Shown here: positions 3,783-5,643 of the stretch, piece by piece | Layout of the letters: the number at the start of each line of letters is the position of its first letter | How positions within the stretch are numbered: the stretch's first letter is position 1 | NCBI GenBank assembly: GCA_024275615.1 | Contig: JAJRYU010000667.1 | Span: forward strand, 1-5,643 | Length of the DNA: 5,643 bases | Reading direction: 5' to 3' | From: Planctomycetota bacterium | GTDB lineage: Bacteria; Planctomycetota; GCA-002687715; DRQF01 | The notes under the pieces: generated by a model | Databases searched by the model: none | What the model was told of the DNA's origin: nothing | The model's input: only the letters and a program-made list of their open reading frames with translations | Made by a program: the position numbers and the translations under genes

Positions 3783-4940
3783 ATGGACGGGTTGGTCACA
3801 AGAGAGCAGGTCGAGGAACGAGAACAGCAGAACTTGGCGTCATACGGCATGAAAAGTGGCGACAGCCGGGGCCGCCAAGTTTCTCATGCCAAAGATCCCT
3901 GGCGTACAGAATTCCAGCGAGACAGAGACCGGATCATCCACTGCAGCGCCTTTCGGCGTTTGGACAACAAGACCCAAGTTTTTGTGTCCCCCAAGGGCGG
4001 CCATTTTCGCACACGTTTGACTCATTCTTTGGAAGTGGCCCAAATCTCCTGTTCCGTTGCCCGAAGACTGGGTCTCAATGAAGATCTTTGTGGGGCCGTC
4101 GCCTTGGCTCACGATCTTGGTCATACGCCTTTCGGCCATAGTGGCGGGGATGTGCTGGGTCGTCTCATGCTGGACCACGGCGGATTCGAACACAACTTGC
4201 AGTCCCTTCGCATAGTCGATCACTTGGAGATTCACTATCCAGGGTGCCGCGGCCTCAATTTGACCTACGAAGTCAGGGAGTCGATTCTCAAGCACAACCG
4301 ACCGTTCAGAGGTGATGTATTCGCCGCCTATCATCCGGAGGAAGGCCCTCTGCTTGAAGCCCAATTGGTCGACCTCAGTGACGGCATTGCCTACAACAGC
4401 CATGACATTGACGACGGACTTCAATCTGGGCTGCTTATTGCAGATGAACTCAATGAATTGGCCATCATGAGGGTCGTCCGGGAACGTGTCAGAGGGAAAT
4501 GGCCTGGTATCACTGGGCGTATGGAACAGAAGAAGTGCATTGGCGAACTTATCGACTATCTTTCTGCCGACTTGGTCACTTTTAGTATCGAGAGAATTCG
4601 CCAGCTCGGGTTGAAGAGCTTGGAAGGTGTGCGCGAGCAGCAGGAAGCGATCTTGGGGTTTTCCGCCCAAGTGTGTCGCGAGGATGAGGAGTTGCGTACT
4701 TTTCTCTATGAGAAGCTCTATACTCACTACCGTGTTCACCAAATGCGCAATCGCGCTCGGGTTTTCATTGAAGGCTTATTTCACGAGTACATCGCCAATC
4801 CCATGCTCATGCCACCCCGATACCAAGAATGGGCCGCAGACGATGGTCTGGAGCGAACCGTAGCGGATTACATTGCTGGTATGACTGATGGTTACGCACA
4901 GAACGAATATCAGAGACTCTTTAACCCCTTTGATCGTTGA
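3783..4940 (+). CDS. dgt: Deoxyguanosinetriphosphate triphosphohydrolase (Dgt-like, HD domain)
   Basis: The product is 385 residues, normal for the shorter Dgt-like family. It opens with TREQVEERE, DSRGRQ, then the strongly conserved FQRDRDRIIHCSAFRRL (residues 44-60) and KTQVF. The HD-domain metal ligands are present: RTRLTHSLEVAQ (His81), AHDLGHTPFGH (His110, Asp111) and a distal Asp in VDLSDGIAYNSHDIDD (around residue 200). These enzymes hydrolyse dGTP or other dNTPs to the deoxynucleoside and triphosphate, trimming dNTP pools. The frame extends back to 3669, overlapping the divergent Ppx/GppA start. ATG 3783 is chosen because GGGAG (3770-3774) sits 8 nt before it and homologues begin just ahead of TRE. 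ATG 3780 is the close alternative. Its stop is overlapped by a possible small ORF, with rnc beyond. Confidence 0.93.
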   Translation: MDGLVTREQVEEREQQNLASYGMKSGDSRGRQVSHAKDPWRTEFQRDRDRIIHCSAFRRLDNKTQVFVSPKGGHFRTRLTHSLEVAQISCSVARRLGLNEDLCGAVALAHDLGHTPFGHSGGDVLGRLMLDHGGFEHNLQSLRIVDHLEIHYPGCRGLNLTYEVRESILKHNRPFRGDVFAAYHPEEGPLLEAQLVDLSDGIAYNSHDIDDGLQSGLLIADELNELAIMRVVRERVRGKWPGITGRMEQKKCIGELIDYLSADLVTFSIERIRQLGLKSLEGVREQQEAILGFSAQVCREDEELRTFLYEKLYTHYRVHQMRNRARVFIEGLFHEYIANPMLMPPRYQEWAADDGLERTVADYIAGMTDGYAQNEYQRLFNPFDR

Positions 4941-5041
4941 TGGGAGAGGATTTCGAACGTGGGTTGAACGCGGTGGTGGAAGTTTGGGCAATCTTCAAGG
5001 CCTGCCTTCTTCAAGAGCGCAGGTTGGAGTACCTTAAATGA
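4940..5041 (+). CDS. Possible 33-residue ORF coupled to dgt
   Basis: The dgt stop and a following ATG share bases as TGATG, a common arrangement for translational coupling. The ORF encodes MGEDFERGLNAVVEVW and then IFKACLLQERRLEYLK after one alanine, ending at TGA 5039-5041. The composition is protein-like (amphipathic, with acidic then basic ends), but I recognise no family, and 33 codons can stay open by chance. It fills most of the gap between dgt and rnc. The purine-rich end of dgt provides no obvious Shine-Dalgarno sequence, so re-initiation would be needed. Confidence 0.25.
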   Translation: MGEDFERGLNAVVEVWAIFKACLLQERRLEYLK

Positions 5042-5084
5042 AAATGTGGCGATCTTGTCGTGGATAGGTGAAACTAGGGGCGAT

Positions 5085-5643
5085 GTGTCGAGTCTGGAAG
5101 AGAAAGGTGGGGCATTCCCATTGATTGACAACGAGAGCCTTGGGCGTTGCCAGGAGCGAATCGGGTTTCACTTCAAAGACACCCGCCTCTTGGTCCGAGC
5201 GCTGGCCCATGGATCGGCAAAAACAGAGGATTGCCCATCCAATGAGCGCTATGAATTTCTTGGCGATTCCATTCTTGGCATGGTGGTGAGCGCTCTCTTA
5301 TTCGCCGAAGCCCAAGAACTTGATGAAGGGCGAATGACTAAGATCAAAGCTCAAGTTGTCGCCAAAAGCAGCCTTTTGGTCGTTGCCGAGCGCATCGGCC
5401 TTCGAGATTTCATGATTGTCGGCAAGATGTTTGAAGATCGATCGAGCATTAGTACTTCCATCATCGCTGATGCCGTCGAAGCTTTGATTGCGGCGGTCTA
5501 CCTCGATGCCGGATTCGACGCCGCCAACGATTTTGTTGTCTTTCATTTCAAACCCGCCATCGTTGATGCCATGCAATCACCGGGGCAAAAGGACTTCAAA
5601 TCTTTACTCGGGCAATGGTCACAAAAAAACCACGCTTGCAATC
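5085..5643 (+). CDS. rnc: Ribonuclease III, N-terminal part
   Basis: The frame is open to the right edge and contains the complete RNase III catalytic domain. The signature NERYEFLGDSILG carries Glu54, Glu57 and Asp61 (numbered from GTG 5085), and IADAVEALIAAVYLDAGF carries Asp129 and Glu132, matching the metal-binding acidic residues of E. coli RNase III. The linker DFKSLLGQW precedes the dsRNA-binding domain, which is cut off by the window edge. The enzyme cleaves double-stranded RNA, mainly in rRNA precursors. No in-frame ATG exists between the stop at 4965-4967 and the domain. GTG 5085 has AGGGG 4 nt upstream; TTG 5121 has GGTGGGG (5106-5112) 8 nt upstream and gives a shorter N-terminus equally compatible with the family. 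Confidence 0.93.
   Translation, partial: MSSLEEKGGAFPLIDNESLGRCQERIGFHFKDTRLLVRALAHGSAKTEDCPSNERYEFLGDSILGMVVSALLFAEAQELDEGRMTKIKAQVVAKSSLLVVAERIGLRDFMIVGKMFEDRSSISTSIIADAVEALIAAVYLDAGFDAANDFVVFHFKPAIVDAMQSPGQKDFKSLLGQWSQKNHACN

Noticed and set aside
3840..4742. 300-residue minus-strand ORF opposite dgt
   Set aside because: It is the antisense shadow of a clear dGTPase gene; it shows no recognisable domain and no ribosome binding site.
5298..5576. 92-residue minus-strand ORF opposite rnc
   Set aside because: It is an antisense shadow of the RNase III catalytic domain, whose acidic signature motifs are intact on the plus strand.

Overview
The window reads as a chromosomal housekeeping segment from a bacterium of moderate GC content. 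Two RNA genes (ssrA and a leucine tRNA) lack an encoded CCA end. The mix of a U32-family protein, a one-piece tmRNA, SmpB, a short Ppx/GppA protein, a Dgt-type dGTPase and RNase III fits many Gram-negative lineages. The style of the proteins recalls the Planctomycetes/Verrucomicrobia/Lentisphaerae neighbourhood or a related uncultured group, but the sequence alone does not settle it.

Layout from left to right. Positions 1-332 (minus) hold the N-terminal part of a U32-family protein, cut by the window edge. Positions 524-1235 (plus) carry a compact toxin-antitoxin operon: an AbrB/MazE-type antitoxin overlapping a Doc/Fic-type toxin by ATGA. Positions 1236-1546 are an array of three tandem repeat units of about 105 bp. 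Positions 1550-1898 (minus) are the tmRNA gene ssrA, followed in the transcription sense by the array. Positions 1970-2440 (minus) are smpB, encoding the tmRNA partner protein, so trans-translation is encoded as a smpB-ssrA pair. Positions 2584-2669 (plus) are tRNA-Leu(CAG) with a good promoter and a shared bidirectional terminator. A Ppx/GppA-family gene (minus) and dgt (plus) diverge from a 112-bp intergenic region. A possible 33-residue ORF and the start of rnc (RNase III, cut by the right edge) follow dgt.

The most unusual part is the tail of ssrA. Each repeat unit contains an imitation of the tmRNA 3' end (T-stem arms and the 3' acceptor strand) followed by a perfect intrinsic terminator. 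One unit keeps its terminator pairing through a compensatory base-pair change. In the imitation T-arm the 7-nt loop is replaced by a conserved 38-44 nt insert with its own hairpin. A fourth, diverged unit lies at about 453-523, on the far side of the toxin-antitoxin operon. The two halves meet at a shared GCGGCG, as if the operon had landed inside the array. The arrangement recalls the tRNA-tail repeats downstream of tyrT (rtT) in Escherichia coli, but here it belongs to tmRNA and is interrupted by a toxin-antitoxin cassette.
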